42,463 bases of DNA from Hellea sp. (GTDB taxonomy: Bacteria > Pseudomonadota > Alphaproteobacteria > Caulobacterales > Maricaulaceae): the NCBI GenBank assembly GCA_020629195.1, contig JAHDDT010000003.1, positions 2,569 to 45,031 on the forward strand. The letters are read 5' to 3'. Position numbers and translations under genes: made by a program. This document shows, piece by piece, positions 7,976 to 16,137 of the stretch. Under the pieces are notes generated by a model. That model had not been told where the DNA came from, searched no databases, and worked only from the letters and a program-made list of their open reading frames with translations. How positions within the stretch are numbered: the first letter of the stretch is position 1; every line of letters starts with the position of its first letter.

Positions 7976-9477
7976 GCGGCGTTACAATATTGGCGTATAT
8001 AGTCACCGTGCCGGCTCATGCTTTCAACAGCTTGGGCCACTTCATTCTCCACTTTGCCAAGGTGTTGCGGCAAAGATTCAAGCGGAATGTGATCTGCAAC
8101 GGGATCATAGGCACGAGGTATAATGCCTTGGCCATAATAAACGGCGAGCCATGAGGGGTCTTTAAAGGCGCCGACATCGTAAGATACGACACGCCCGCTC
8201 GATTTAAAAAGCTCCATTTTATAGGTTAGACTTTCAGGCAGTTCCATATCGCGGATATGTCGCCAAAACGGGCTGTCATCACGCGTAGTGGCTACGTAGT
8301 GCAAGAGCAGAAAGTCTCGCACGCGCTCAAAATTTAGATCCATAATGCGATTATATTCGTCTTGGTCAATTTGAGGGCAATCCTTAGTCGGAAACATTTC
8401 AATAAAATTGGTTATAGCTTCTTGAATAAGAAAAATTCCTGTCGATTCCAGTGGTTCTAAAAATCCTCCCGATAGGCCAATGGCGATACAGTTCTTATGC
8501 CAGCTTTTATTGCGTTGGCCGGTTTTAAACCTGAGCGTTTTCGGCTCGCTGCGTTGATCTCCTTCCAAATCAGCCAGCATCGATGCTGCGGCCTCATCAT
8601 CACTTATGTGGTCAGAACAATAGACATATCCGTTGCCAGTTCTGTGTTGGAGTGGAATGCGCCATTGCCATCCCGCTGACTTTGCGGTGGCGGTTGTGTA
8701 AGGTAGGCTCGGGCCTTCATGCTCACAAGCAGCTGTCACGGCACGGTCACATGGTAAGAAATTAGTCCAGTCTTTATAGCCCGTTTCTAGGGCTTGTTCT
8801 ATCAACAGACCGCGAAAACCAGAGCAATCAATAAAGATATCTGCTTCTATGTCGGAGCCGTCTTCAAGTTTAACGGATGAAATAAATCCATTTTCACTGC
8901 GCAAGTTTACGTCAATTATACGTCCCTCAATACGTTTAATGCCGCGTTTCTCAGAAAAGGCTCTGAGGAATTTTGCATAGAGACCAGCATCAAATTGATA
9001 GGCAAAGCCAAAACTGGACAAAATATTATTGGGGTCAGGGTGAGGTAATTGAAATTTCCCATGACGTGCTGCCATGACGGGTAGAGACCATTTATCTAGG
9101 TGAATATCAAAGCCCTGTTGCGCCGCGCGGCTGACGTAGTGATGAAATCCAACCCGAGCGATATCTTCGCCGAAATTGCCAAAGGGATGAATGTAACTAT
9201 CCCCAATTTTTCCCCAATCTTTAAATTCAATGCCAAGCTTAAATGTAGCTTTTGTCGCCTTCATCAGTTCAGCTTCGTTAATACCTAGTCTTTGATTGAA
9301 AAATCGAATGTGAGGGAGTGTCGCTTCGCCAACGCCTACTGTGCCAATAGCTGCTGATTCAATAAGTGTTATAGATAGCTCTTGGTTACGTAAGGTGGCG
9401 CATAATCCCGCAGCCGTCATCCAACCCGCAGTACCGCCGCCCACAATGACTATTGATGTGACCTTCTTGTTATCCAA
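7972..9477 (-). CDS. Flavin-dependent tryptophan halogenase family protein
   Basis: A 501-residue flavoprotein with all superfamily hallmarks: VGGGTAGW at 12-19, GVGEAT at 48-53, Lys80 in ATFKLGIEF (equivalent to the catalytic Lys of PrnA/RebH), WQWRIP at 270-275 (the WxWxIP flavin-halogenase signature) and EPLEST around 341-346 with the expected Glu344-Ser345 pair. Known members use FADH2, O2 and halide to halogenate an electron-rich substrate. The start is uncertain. A TTG at 9477 with AAGAAGG 8 bases upstream places the Rossmann motif where relatives have it; a TTG at 9555 would add 26 residues rich in Arg. It is first of a two-gene operon, transcribed away from the GH3 gene across a gap carrying a perfect LacI operator. 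Homologues in related bacteria often sit beside carbohydrate-uptake genes, and their substrate is generally unknown. Confidence 0.88.
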   Translation of the reverse strand: MDNKKVTSIVIVGGGTAGWMTAAGLCATLRNQELSITLIESAAIGTVGVGEATLPHIRFFNQRLGINEAELMKATKATFKLGIEFKDWGKIGDSYIHPFGNFGEDIARVGFHHYVSRAAQQGFDIHLDKWSLPVMAARHGKFQLPHPDPNNILSSFGFAYQFDAGLYAKFLRAFSEKRGIKRIEGRIIDVNLRSENGFISSVKLEDGSDIEADIFIDCSGFRGLLIEQALETGYKDWTNFLPCDRAVTAACEHEGPSLPYTTATAKSAGWQWRIPLQHRTGNGYVYCSDHISDDEAAASMLADLEGDQRSEPKTLRFKTGQRNKSWHKNCIAIGLSGGFLEPLESTGIFLIQEAITNFIEMFPTKDCPQIDQDEYNRIMDLNFERVRDFLLLHYVATTRDDSPFWRHIRDMELPESLTYKMELFKSSGRVVSYDVGAFKDPSWLAVYYGQGIIPRAYDPVADHIPLESLPQHLGKVENEVAQAVESMSRHGDYIRQYCNAA

Positions 9478-9660
9478 AGCGCTCGACCTTCTTGAATTTA
9501 ATTTCCTAATTGATGTCACGCCGTGTCGATGGACGCAATAAAATCTCTTCCACAAGCGACATTTTGGCGGGAAAAATAGCCCTGAAATCGCAGAATTTAT
9601 GAGATTTTGGAGAGTCTAAGACCCAAAATGGCTCATAGAGTGGAATGTAGTGAATAAACA

Positions 9661-9678
9661 ATTGACAGCGCTGTCAAT
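9661..9678. promoter_or_regulatory. LacI-type operator, 18-bp perfect palindrome upstream of GH3
   Basis: ATTGACAGCGCTGTCAAT is perfectly symmetric over 18 bp, making it the most extended copy of the locus operator. It lies between the divergent halogenase operon and the GH3 gene (start 9766), so it could control both. It contains TTGACA at 9662-9667 with an AT-rich ATTTTATAC stretch about 17-20 bp downstream. A perfect TATAAT also occurs at 9735-9740, without a good -35. Confidence 0.87.
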
Positions 9679-9765
9679 ATTCTCATTTTATACGCTGACT
9701 GAAATATTATATATTAGCGCGGATAAGCATTTGCTATAATGCATCTATATCATGGGGATTATAAA

Positions 9766-12330
9766 ATGACACATTCACATCTTCTTAAAAGCGTAGCTAT
9801 TTGCAGCTTGGCTGCCGTCCTTATAGCGTGCGGTGGACAAAGCGAGATGGCGGCCTCGACGGCAGAAACAAAGCCCGTTCCTCGCGCTCCAGGTTCAGTC
9901 GATACGTCAATCTGGCCTAAGGCAAAAAGTCCTGTTGGATTGGATGCTGCCATGGAGGCCCGCATTACAAAATTGATGTCGCAAATGAGTCTGCGTCATA
10001 AAGTTGGACAAGTTATTCAAGCTGATATCGGATCTATCACGCCTGAAGACATCAAAACTTATCCCTTAGGCTCTATCCTGAATGGCGGTAACTCGGCGCC
10101 AAATGGCGATAACCGTTCTCCAGCTTCTGCATGGGTGAAACTGGCCGATGAGTTTTATGAAGCGTCTAAAGAGGCTTATTCTGACGGGGTCCCCTTTATA
10201 CCGATGATTTGGGGAACAGATGCTGTGCATGGTCATAATAACATTCCTGGCGCAACGGTCTTTCCACATAATATCGGTTTGGGAGCCACGCGTAATCCAA
10301 AACTCTTGGGTCAGATTGGGGCTATTACAGCGCAAGAAATTCGTGTGGGTGCCCAAGAGTGGACCTTCGCGCCAACAATCGCGGTGGTAAGGGATGATCG
10401 CTGGGGCCGGACATATGAAGGTTACTCAGAAAATCCAGATGTAACAGCCTCATATGCAGGCGAGCTTATACGCGGTATTCAAGGTGAGCCGGGGTCAGAT
10501 ACATGGCTAAAGGGTAAAAAGGTTATCGCGACAGCCAAACACTTCTTAGGTGACGGCGGAACTAATCAGGGCCGTGATCAAGGTGATAATTTGGACACTG
10601 AAGAGCAATTGCGCGATATTCACGGCGCGGCCTATCCCGTCGCTTTAGATGCGGGTGCTCAGTCCGTCATGATTTCATTCTCAAGCTGGCAGGGGACGAA
10701 ACTGCACGGTCATAAAGGTCTTATTACAGATGTTCTCAAAGGCCGCATGGGCTTTGATGGTTTCGTAGTAGGGGATTGGAACGCTCATGGTCAGCTCGAT
10801 AGCTGCACAAATGAAAATTGCCCAGATGCGCTTCACGCTGGTCTGGATATGTATATGGCCCCTGATAGTTGGCGCGGTCTTTTTGACAACACTTTGGCAC
10901 AAGCGGAGAGCGGCGAGCTTGATCTTGAGCGGCTCGATGATGCGGTGCGTCGTATTCTGCGCGTTAAATTGCGTTCGGGTTTGTTCGAAGCGGGAAAACC
11001 GTCCTCCCGACCAGGCGCGGCTGAATATGCAGTACTACGTGACCCGGCTTCAAAAAAGGTAGCACGTCAGGCTGTCCGCGAAAGCCAAGTTCTCCTCAAG
11101 AATGACGGTGTTTTGCCGATCAACCCTGCAGCTACCGTGTTAGTAGCGGGTGATGGCGCAGATAATATCGGAAAGCAATCAGGCGGTTGGACACTATCTT
11201 GGCAAGGCACAGGAAATGAGAATTCAGACTTTCCAGGCGGATCATCATTCTTAGATGGCATTAAGCGTCATGTAGAGAAAGCTGGCGGTTCAGTTATCGA
11301 AGCAGACGCTGAAGGAATTTACCTTGGTAATCCAACCGTTGCGATCGTTGTTTTTGGCGAAGAACCTTATGCTGAGTTTAAAGGCGATATTGACAATCTT
11401 GCCTATAAGCCAGGCGACGATAGTGATTTGGCGCTTCTGAAAAAATATCAAGCCGCAGGTATTCCGACAGTGGCCGTATTCTTATCAGGTCGTCCGCTCT
11501 GGATGAATCGAGAGCTTAATGCGTCCAATGCTTTTGTGGCGGCTTGGCTTCCAGGGTCAGAAGGTGGCTACGCAACTGATCTTTTATTCACTGATAAGGA
11601 CGGCAAAGTCAGCCATGACTTCAAGGGGACGCTACCATATTCTTGGCCGCGTACAGCGATACAAACGCCGCTTAATTATGATGATGAAAATTATGATCCG
11701 CTATTCGCCTATGGTTATGGCTTGTCTTACGCGAAGCCCGGTAAAGTTGGAGTGCTTTCAGAAGAAGCAGGAATAGAATTATCAGCGAAAAATGATAGTG
11801 ACTTTTTCAAAGCTGGTAAGGCCGTCTTCCCGTGGGCTCTCGTAATTGGTGACCCGTCCGGGAAGACAACGGTGAAAACAACCAAGGCCGCTTCCCCGGC
11901 TGGTGTCGTCTCTATTGTATCCGCTGATGATGGCGTTCAGGAAAATATCCGGACGCTGAGCTTTGACGGAAGCGGCAAGGGCCGCTTTGAAGTCCGCGGC
12001 ACGCCCGTAGATTTATCGCGCCAGAATACGGGTGACATGGCAATTTATATGCGTTTGCGACCTGAATCAGGGACTGAAGCTGCGAACGTGTCATTGACCT
12101 TGGATTGCGGCAAAGGATGCGATCCCGTACAGCCATTGGGCAAAGTTCTTAGCGGTGTGAAAGCGGGTGAGTGGACTGAGGTGTCCGTGAAGCTGTCTTG
12201 CTTTGCAGAAGGCTCTTCAATGGAATATGTCTCTGCGCCATTTGCCGTTGAAACTGCTGATAAGGTGAGCTTTAGCTTATCCGATGTAAAGCTTGTCGCC
12301 AATGAAGGGCAAGCTGTCTGTCTTGACTAA
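9766..12330 (+). CDS. GH3 exo-beta-glucanase / beta-glucosidase lipoprotein, ExoP type
   Basis: An 854-residue GH3 enzyme. ATG 9766 is chosen because GGGGA lies 7 bases upstream; an ATG at 9739 overlaps a perfect TATAAT and is unlikely to be translated. The lipoprotein signal ends in LIAC (Cys22). The first GH3 domain contains GTDAVHGHNN, APTIAVVRDDRWGRTYEGY, AKHFLGDGGT and the nucleophile segment GFVVGDWNAHGQL (Asp337). The second domain (about 440-680) supplies the rest of the active site. The last about 150 residues form an extra beta-sandwich like the C-terminal domain of ExoP from Pseudoalteromonas, which cleaves 1,3- and 1,4-beta-glucans. Expected role: release of glucose from beta-glucan oligomers such as laminarin or mixed-linkage glucans in the periplasm or at the cell surface. 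The operator at 9661 indicates sugar-dependent control. A good terminator follows at 12356. Confidence 0.94.
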   Translation: MTHSHLLKSVAICSLAAVLIACGGQSEMAASTAETKPVPRAPGSVDTSIWPKAKSPVGLDAAMEARITKLMSQMSLRHKVGQVIQADIGSITPEDIKTYPLGSILNGGNSAPNGDNRSPASAWVKLADEFYEASKEAYSDGVPFIPMIWGTDAVHGHNNIPGATVFPHNIGLGATRNPKLLGQIGAITAQEIRVGAQEWTFAPTIAVVRDDRWGRTYEGYSENPDVTASYAGELIRGIQGEPGSDTWLKGKKVIATAKHFLGDGGTNQGRDQGDNLDTEEQLRDIHGAAYPVALDAGAQSVMISFSSWQGTKLHGHKGLITDVLKGRMGFDGFVVGDWNAHGQLDSCTNENCPDALHAGLDMYMAPDSWRGLFDNTLAQAESGELDLERLDDAVRRILRVKLRSGLFEAGKPSSRPGAAEYAVLRDPASKKVARQAVRESQVLLKNDGVLPINPAATVLVAGDGADNIGKQSGGWTLSWQGTGNENSDFPGGSSFLDGIKRHVEKAGGSVIEADAEGIYLGNPTVAIVVFGEEPYAEFKGDIDNLAYKPGDDSDLALLKKYQAAGIPTVAVFLSGRPLWMNRELNASNAFVAAWLPGSEGGYATDLLFTDKDGKVSHDFKGTLPYSWPRTAIQTPLNYDDENYDPLFAYGYGLSYAKPGKVGVLSEEAGIELSAKNDSDFFKAGKAVFPWALVIGDPSGKTTVKTTKAASPAGVVSIVSADDGVQENIRTLSFDGSGKGRFEVRGTPVDLSRQNTGDMAIYMRLRPESGTEAANVSLTLDCGKGCDPVQPLGKVLSGVKAGEWTEVSVKLSCFAEGSSMEYVSAPFAVETADKVSFSLSDVKLVANEGQAVCLD

Positions 12331-12355
12331 GCGATTGTTTATATGAATGAATATT

Positions 12356-12380
12356 GCCAAGCCTTAGGCTTGGCTTTTTT
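12356..12380 (+). terminator. Rho-independent terminator after GH3
   Basis: A perfect 8-bp stem GCCAAGCC / GGCTTGGC with a TTA loop is followed directly by six T residues. It lies 25 bases after the GH3 stop and just before the end of the convergent glucokinase gene. On the other strand the T-run is missing, so it mainly serves the plus strand. Confidence 0.9.
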
Positions 12381-12385
12381 CTTGG

Positions 12386-13354
12386 CTATGTAGAGGAGGC
12401 TGCACCTATAAGCGGGGCTGTAGAATCAATAAGTAGCCTCAGAGGCACGCGCTCCATGCGCGATTGCATTTTACCCTTGCGGGTGAATCTTTCAATTGCG
12501 GACGGCCTTGATAAATATGGTAACAGATGTTGTGTTACGCCTCCGGCCAAGACAGCACCTTGCCAAGACCCGCTCGCCAGAACAGTATTGCCGATAAAAT
12601 TCATTAAAGCATTTGCGGTGAATTCACATGTGTCTTCTGCAATTTTATGGCCTGAATTTGCGCGTTGCGTGATGTCATTGGCTTTGAGCTCTGCGCAGGA
12701 GAGGCCGTTCACGGCAGATATAGCATTATGAACAATTTCCAAACCTCGCCCTGAGCAAATGAGCTCGAAAGAAACATAGCCATATTTGGCATTTAAAAAC
12801 GCTTGAATTTCACGTTCATAATCATCCAGCGGCGCAAAGGGTTGGTGGCCACCTTCCGTGGGTAAAACAGTCCATCCTTTCACGGCGTCACCCAAAAGCA
12901 AAGCTTGTCCTAAGCCCGTTCCTGCTCCTGCGACCGCAAGGGTTTTGAGAGGAGACAAGTATTCGCCCTGATGCCCGCGTTGTAGCATATGAAATGCATC
13001 ATCAGGCAATTCGGGAATAGACCGTGCCATGGCCGCAAAGTCATTCATAAAAACAAGGTGGTCAAATCCAAACCGTGACATCAAATCAGAGCGCCGCACT
13101 GTCCAGTCTTTATTCGTCAAACTGACTGAGTCTTCATCCATAGGCCCCGCTAAGGCAAAGACGGCTTGGTTTGGATGATCATTGCCTGTGGTATTGTCTA
13201 GGAAACATGCCAAAGCGTCACTGAACTTTTCAAAGTCATTGGCAGGTGCGCGCCAAATATGAGACAGGGACGGCAGCCCTGATGGGCGCCGCTGCGCGAC
13301 TGCAAAGCGGATATTTGTCCCGCCTATGTCGCCTACTAAGACGCGGTTTTGCAC
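12386..13354 (-). CDS. glk: Glucokinase (first copy)
   Basis: A 322-residue protein of the bacterial glucokinase family (PF02685 type), which phosphorylates glucose with ATP to glucose 6-phosphate in the cytoplasm. Visible motifs are GDIGGTNIRFA near the N terminus (ATP phosphate loop), FALAGPMDED, LTNKDW, VAGAGTGLGQALLL (sugar site) and LPTEGGHQPFAP, the EGGH motif that carries sugar-binding residues. The gene starts with GTG and has AAAGGGA upstream. It is transcribed alone, divergent from the second lacI, with the operator at 13413 in the shared intergenic region, so it is expected to be induced with the rest of the locus. A second glucokinase lies in the zwf operon at 18703; the two are clearly homologous but diverged. 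Confidence 0.93.
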   Translation of the reverse strand: MQNRVLVGDIGGTNIRFAVAQRRPSGLPSLSHIWRAPANDFEKFSDALACFLDNTTGNDHPNQAVFALAGPMDEDSVSLTNKDWTVRRSDLMSRFGFDHLVFMNDFAAMARSIPELPDDAFHMLQRGHQGEYLSPLKTLAVAGAGTGLGQALLLGDAVKGWTVLPTEGGHQPFAPLDDYEREIQAFLNAKYGYVSFELICSGRGLEIVHNAISAVNGLSCAELKANDITQRANSGHKIAEDTCEFTANALMNFIGNTVLASGSWQGAVLAGGVTQHLLPYLSRPSAIERFTRKGKMQSRMERVPLRLLIDSTAPLIGAASST

Positions 13355-13412
13355 TATTTTCCCTTTTACCGATTTATCGGATATTATCGTTTTAACATGA
13401 CATAAACTTGAG

Positions 13413-13426
13413 TGACAGCGCTGTCA
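13413..13426. promoter_or_regulatory. LacI-type operator (TGACAGCGCTGTCA) between glk and lacI
   Basis: A perfect 14-bp palindrome 58 bp upstream of the glucokinase start (minus) and 134 bp upstream of the second lacI (plus). On the minus strand the site contains TTGACA, suitable as a -35 element for glk. It probably mediates autoregulation of lacI and control of glk. Confidence 0.85.
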
Positions 13427-13510
13427 ATATTGCTTAACGTATTGTTACAGCTGACACTTAAGAGATGAGGATAAAAGCAGGGTCTTTATTGACCTTTTAA
13501 GGGCTCTAAG

Positions 13511-13542
13511 CCATTGTTATTACTCAATGGACGGGGGCCCGT
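13511..13542 (+). other. Tandem short hairpins in the leader of the second lacI
   Basis: CCATTG and CAATGG (13511-13530) form a 6-bp stem with an 8-base loop. Directly after it, ACGGG-GG-CCCGT (13531-13542) forms a compact GC-rich stem. They end 18 bases before the lacI ATG, which lacks a strong ribosome site. A role in translation or mRNA stability is possible but unproven. Confidence 0.35.
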
Positions 13543-13560
13543 ATTCGCGGCGTAAAGACA

Positions 13561-14568
13561 ATGAAGTCAACGATCACAGATGTAGCCAAACAGGCCGGTG
13601 TCTCAATGAAGACAGTCTCGCGCGTTTTAAACAATGAGCCGAATGTGGCTCAAAAAACGCGTGAACGTGTTTTGGCTGTTGCAAAGGAATTACGCTATTC
13701 TCCAAATTTGGCGGCAAGGGGGTTAGCCAGTTCAAAATCTTATTTACTCGCGCTCCTTTATGATAATCCGAGCCCGAATTATATTGCGAATATACAAAAG
13801 GGGGCCATAGATGCATGCCGAGATAGTGGGTATCATCTCGTTATTGAGCCGCTAAATATGAATATGGACGATATAGGGGATGCTCTTGAACTGCGTTTAG
13901 AGCGACTTCCTGTTGACGGTATCATCCTAACGCCGCCACTTTGTGATGATGAAAATCTTTTGGATGTTTTAAAGCGCCTGAAAATACCTTATGTGCCAGT
14001 TGCGCCGTCCCGTGAGCCTGATGATGTGACCTCTGTGAAAATGGATGATGTGCAAGCCTCATTTGAAATGACGGAATATATGATCCGTAACGGCCATAAG
14101 AAACTAGGTTTTATTAAAGGACACCCTGAACATAGCGCGAGTACACTTAGATATTTAGGCTTTGTCAAAGCTGTAGAAGCAGCTGGATTAGAGGTCGATT
14201 TGGACGCCGTCGTCGATGGAGATTTCTCGTTCAAATCAGGTGTTAAGGCTGCGGAAGTTTTACTGACTTCTAAAGAGCGTCCCACGGCTATATTTGCGAG
14301 TAATGACGATATGGCTGCAGCAGTCGTGTCAGTTGCTAGTCGTCTGGGTATTTCTGTACCAGGCGATCTATCTGTTGGGGGGTTTGATGATACTCCGCTC
14401 GCACAAATTTTATACCCGCAACTGACAACAATTAAGCAGCCCATCTATGAAATGGGGCATATGGCGGCGAGTTTGTTAATAAAGCCTCCAAAACCAGAAG
14501 ATCGCCTACCTAGCTATTGTCTTGATCACAAACTTATTATACGCGACTCCACTCAGAAAAGTGAGTAA
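13561..14568 (+). CDS. LacI family transcriptional repressor (second paralogue)
   Basis: A 335-residue LacI/GalR regulator with the N-terminal DNA-binding helix-turn-helix ITDVAKQAGVSMKTVSRVLN, a hinge region with NLAARGLASS, and the sugar-binding core including GFIKGHPEHSAS, FASNDDMAAA and VGGFDDTPLA. It is homologous to the repressor at 508 along its whole length. The gene lies between the divergent glk and the downstream zwf operon, with identical palindromes on both sides (13413 and 14577), which makes it the best candidate for the repressor that binds the TGACAGCGCTGTCA sites. The inducer is unknown; in comparable systems it is glucose, glucose 6-phosphate or an Entner-Doudoroff intermediate. 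The ATG at 13561 has only a weak ribosome site, but the protein starts exactly as relatives do. Confidence 0.93.
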   Translation: MKSTITDVAKQAGVSMKTVSRVLNNEPNVAQKTRERVLAVAKELRYSPNLAARGLASSKSYLLALLYDNPSPNYIANIQKGAIDACRDSGYHLVIEPLNMNMDDIGDALELRLERLPVDGIILTPPLCDDENLLDVLKRLKIPYVPVAPSREPDDVTSVKMDDVQASFEMTEYMIRNGHKKLGFIKGHPEHSASTLRYLGFVKAVEAAGLEVDLDAVVDGDFSFKSGVKAAEVLLTSKERPTAIFASNDDMAAAVVSVASRLGISVPGDLSVGGFDDTPLAQILYPQLTTIKQPIYEMGHMAASLLIKPPKPEDRLPSYCLDHKLIIRDSTQKSE

Positions 14569-14575
14569 AGTGCAA

Positions 14576-14604
14576 TTGACAGCGCTGTCATTTTCATTTC
14601 TAAT
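14576..14604 (+). promoter_or_regulatory. Sigma70-type promoter of the zwf-pgl-edd-glk-SMP30 operon
   Basis: TTGACA (14576-14581) is separated by exactly 17 bp from TCTAAT (14599-14604, 5 of 6 matches to TATAAT). Transcription would begin near 14611, about 17 bases before the zwf GTG. The operator at 14577 covers the -35 and the spacer, so repressor binding would exclude RNA polymerase. Confidence 0.72.
14577..14590. promoter_or_regulatory. LacI-type operator (TGACAGCGCTGTCA) on the zwf promoter
   Basis: A perfect 14-bp palindrome, the fourth identical copy in the locus, overlapping the -35 element of the zwf promoter. It starts 9 bases after the lacI stop. It directly links Entner-Doudoroff gene expression to the same regulator as the glucosidase and transporter genes. 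Confidence 0.88.
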
Positions 14605-14627
14605 CGTGTTTGATAAGGATCGAAACC

Positions 14628-16136
14628 GTGACATCATCCAACAAAAATACTGAAAATATCGAAACCTCTTCGGGGTCCACATTTGTCCCCGTAGAGCCCT
14701 TTGAAATTGTCGTGTTTGGCGGAACGGGTGACTTGGCGCGACGTAAGCTTTTACCCTCACTTTATCACCGTTATCGCGACGGACAAATTTCAGACGATAG
14801 CCGTATTGTAGGAGTTTCAAGGTCCAAACACTCACGTGCCGATTACCAAGCATTGATTGAAGCAAATTATCATGAGTTCGCCAAGGACGAAGAGTTTGAC
14901 CCAAAGCTTTGGGCAAAGTTTATTAAGCTTGTAGATTACGTTTCGATTGACGTTATGGCGGATAAAGATTGGTCAGCTCTTGGCGGGGCGCTTACTAAAG
15001 ACGCTGATCTTATTCGAGTTTTCTATCTTGCCATGCCGCCGCGCATGTTCGCGGATATTTGCGAGGGTTTAAAAGCGGCAGATTTGGTTCATGAAAAATC
15101 ACGCGTTGTTCTCGAAAAACCTTTGGGAACGGATTATGAATCTGCACGTGAAATTAACGCAGGTGTTGGGCGCGTATTTAAAGAAAACAACATCTATCGT
15201 ATCGACCATTACCTTGGAAAAGAAACGGTACAAAATCTGTTAGTTCTTCGCTTCGGGAATATTCTTCTTGAACCACTATGGTCTAATCAAGCGATTGATC
15301 ACATTGAGATAACAGTAGCAGAATCCATTGGTGTCGGTGGACGCGGCTCTTATTATGACGGAGCGGGAGCCCTACGCGATATGGTGCAAAACCATCTGCT
15401 TCAGCTCCTATGTTTGACGGCTATGGAAGCCCCAAGTTCGTTGGATGCAAATGATGTGCGGACTGAGAAAATCAAAGTTCTCAGAGCCTTGCGTCCTATT
15501 ACAACTGAAAGCGCAAAACGCAAAACAGTGCGCGGTCAATATGCACGCGGTAAAGTCGATGATGAAGCGGTCACAGATTATATGAGCGACGTTGATGTGA
15601 CCGAAAGCTCAACTGAAACCTATGTTGCCATCAAGGCAGAGGTTGATAATTGGCGATGGGCGGGCGTTCCGATTTATTTGCGCACAGGCAAACGTATGTC
15701 GTCGCGTCGTTCTGAAATCGTTATACAATTTAAATCCGTTCCGCATTCCATATTTGGCGATACCCAAGTGAATCCCAACAAGCTTGTGATTCGTTTGCAG
15801 CCTGATGAAGCGGTTAAGCTCTGGTTTGAAGTTAAGGAGCCTGGGGCCGGGGGGATGCGTTTGAAAACGCTTCCACTCAATTTGAGTTACGCAGATAATT
15901 TCACAGTCCGTTATCCCGATGCCTATGAGCGCCTTTTAATGGATGTGGTGCGCGGTAATCTCAGCTTGTTCATGCGCCGTGATGAAGTCGAGTCAGCTTG
16001 GAAATGGGTCGATGGTATTTTAGAAGCTTGGGAGGCATCGGGACAAAGAACTGAGCTCTATGCGGCAGGTAGCGAAGGTCCAGCAGAAGCCGATGATATG
16101 TTAGCCGGCTATGGTCATAGATGGTCTGAGGGATAA
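14628..16136 (+). CDS. zwf: Glucose-6-phosphate 1-dehydrogenase
   Basis: A 502-residue enzyme oxidizing glucose 6-phosphate to 6-phosphogluconolactone with NAD(P)+, the first step of the Entner-Doudoroff route. The N-terminal Rossmann motif is FGGTGDLARRK (30-40), EKPLG is at 163-167, and the active-site signature RIDHYLGKE is at 191-199. The length is normal for the family. GTG 14628 is chosen as the start: AAGGA lies at a suitable distance, and an upstream TTG at 14610 falls at the predicted transcription start. It is first in a five-gene operon; the stop is one base from the pgl ATG. Expression should be controlled by the promoter/operator at 14576-14604. Confidence 0.96.
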   Translation: MTSSNKNTENIETSSGSTFVPVEPFEIVVFGGTGDLARRKLLPSLYHRYRDGQISDDSRIVGVSRSKHSRADYQALIEANYHEFAKDEEFDPKLWAKFIKLVDYVSIDVMADKDWSALGGALTKDADLIRVFYLAMPPRMFADICEGLKAADLVHEKSRVVLEKPLGTDYESAREINAGVGRVFKENNIYRIDHYLGKETVQNLLVLRFGNILLEPLWSNQAIDHIEITVAESIGVGGRGSYYDGAGALRDMVQNHLLQLLCLTAMEAPSSLDANDVRTEKIKVLRALRPITTESAKRKTVRGQYARGKVDDEAVTDYMSDVDVTESSTETYVAIKAEVDNWRWAGVPIYLRTGKRMSSRRSEIVIQFKSVPHSIFGDTQVNPNKLVIRLQPDEAVKLWFEVKEPGAGGMRLKTLPLNLSYADNFTVRYPDAYERLLMDVVRGNLSLFMRRDEVESAWKWVDGILEAWEASGQRTELYAAGSEGPAEADDMLAGYGHRWSEG

Positions 16137-16137
16137 T

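Noticed and set aside
6635-9477. The two halogenase-like genes as one gene split by a frameshift
   Set aside because: Each has its own complete N-terminal dinucleotide-binding region and C-terminal part; they are paralogues in tandem joined by a normal ATGA overlap.
9739-9765. ATG at 9739 as the GH3 start
   Set aside because: It overlaps a perfect TATAAT (9735-9740), has no ribosome site and would put nine polar residues before the lipoprotein signal.
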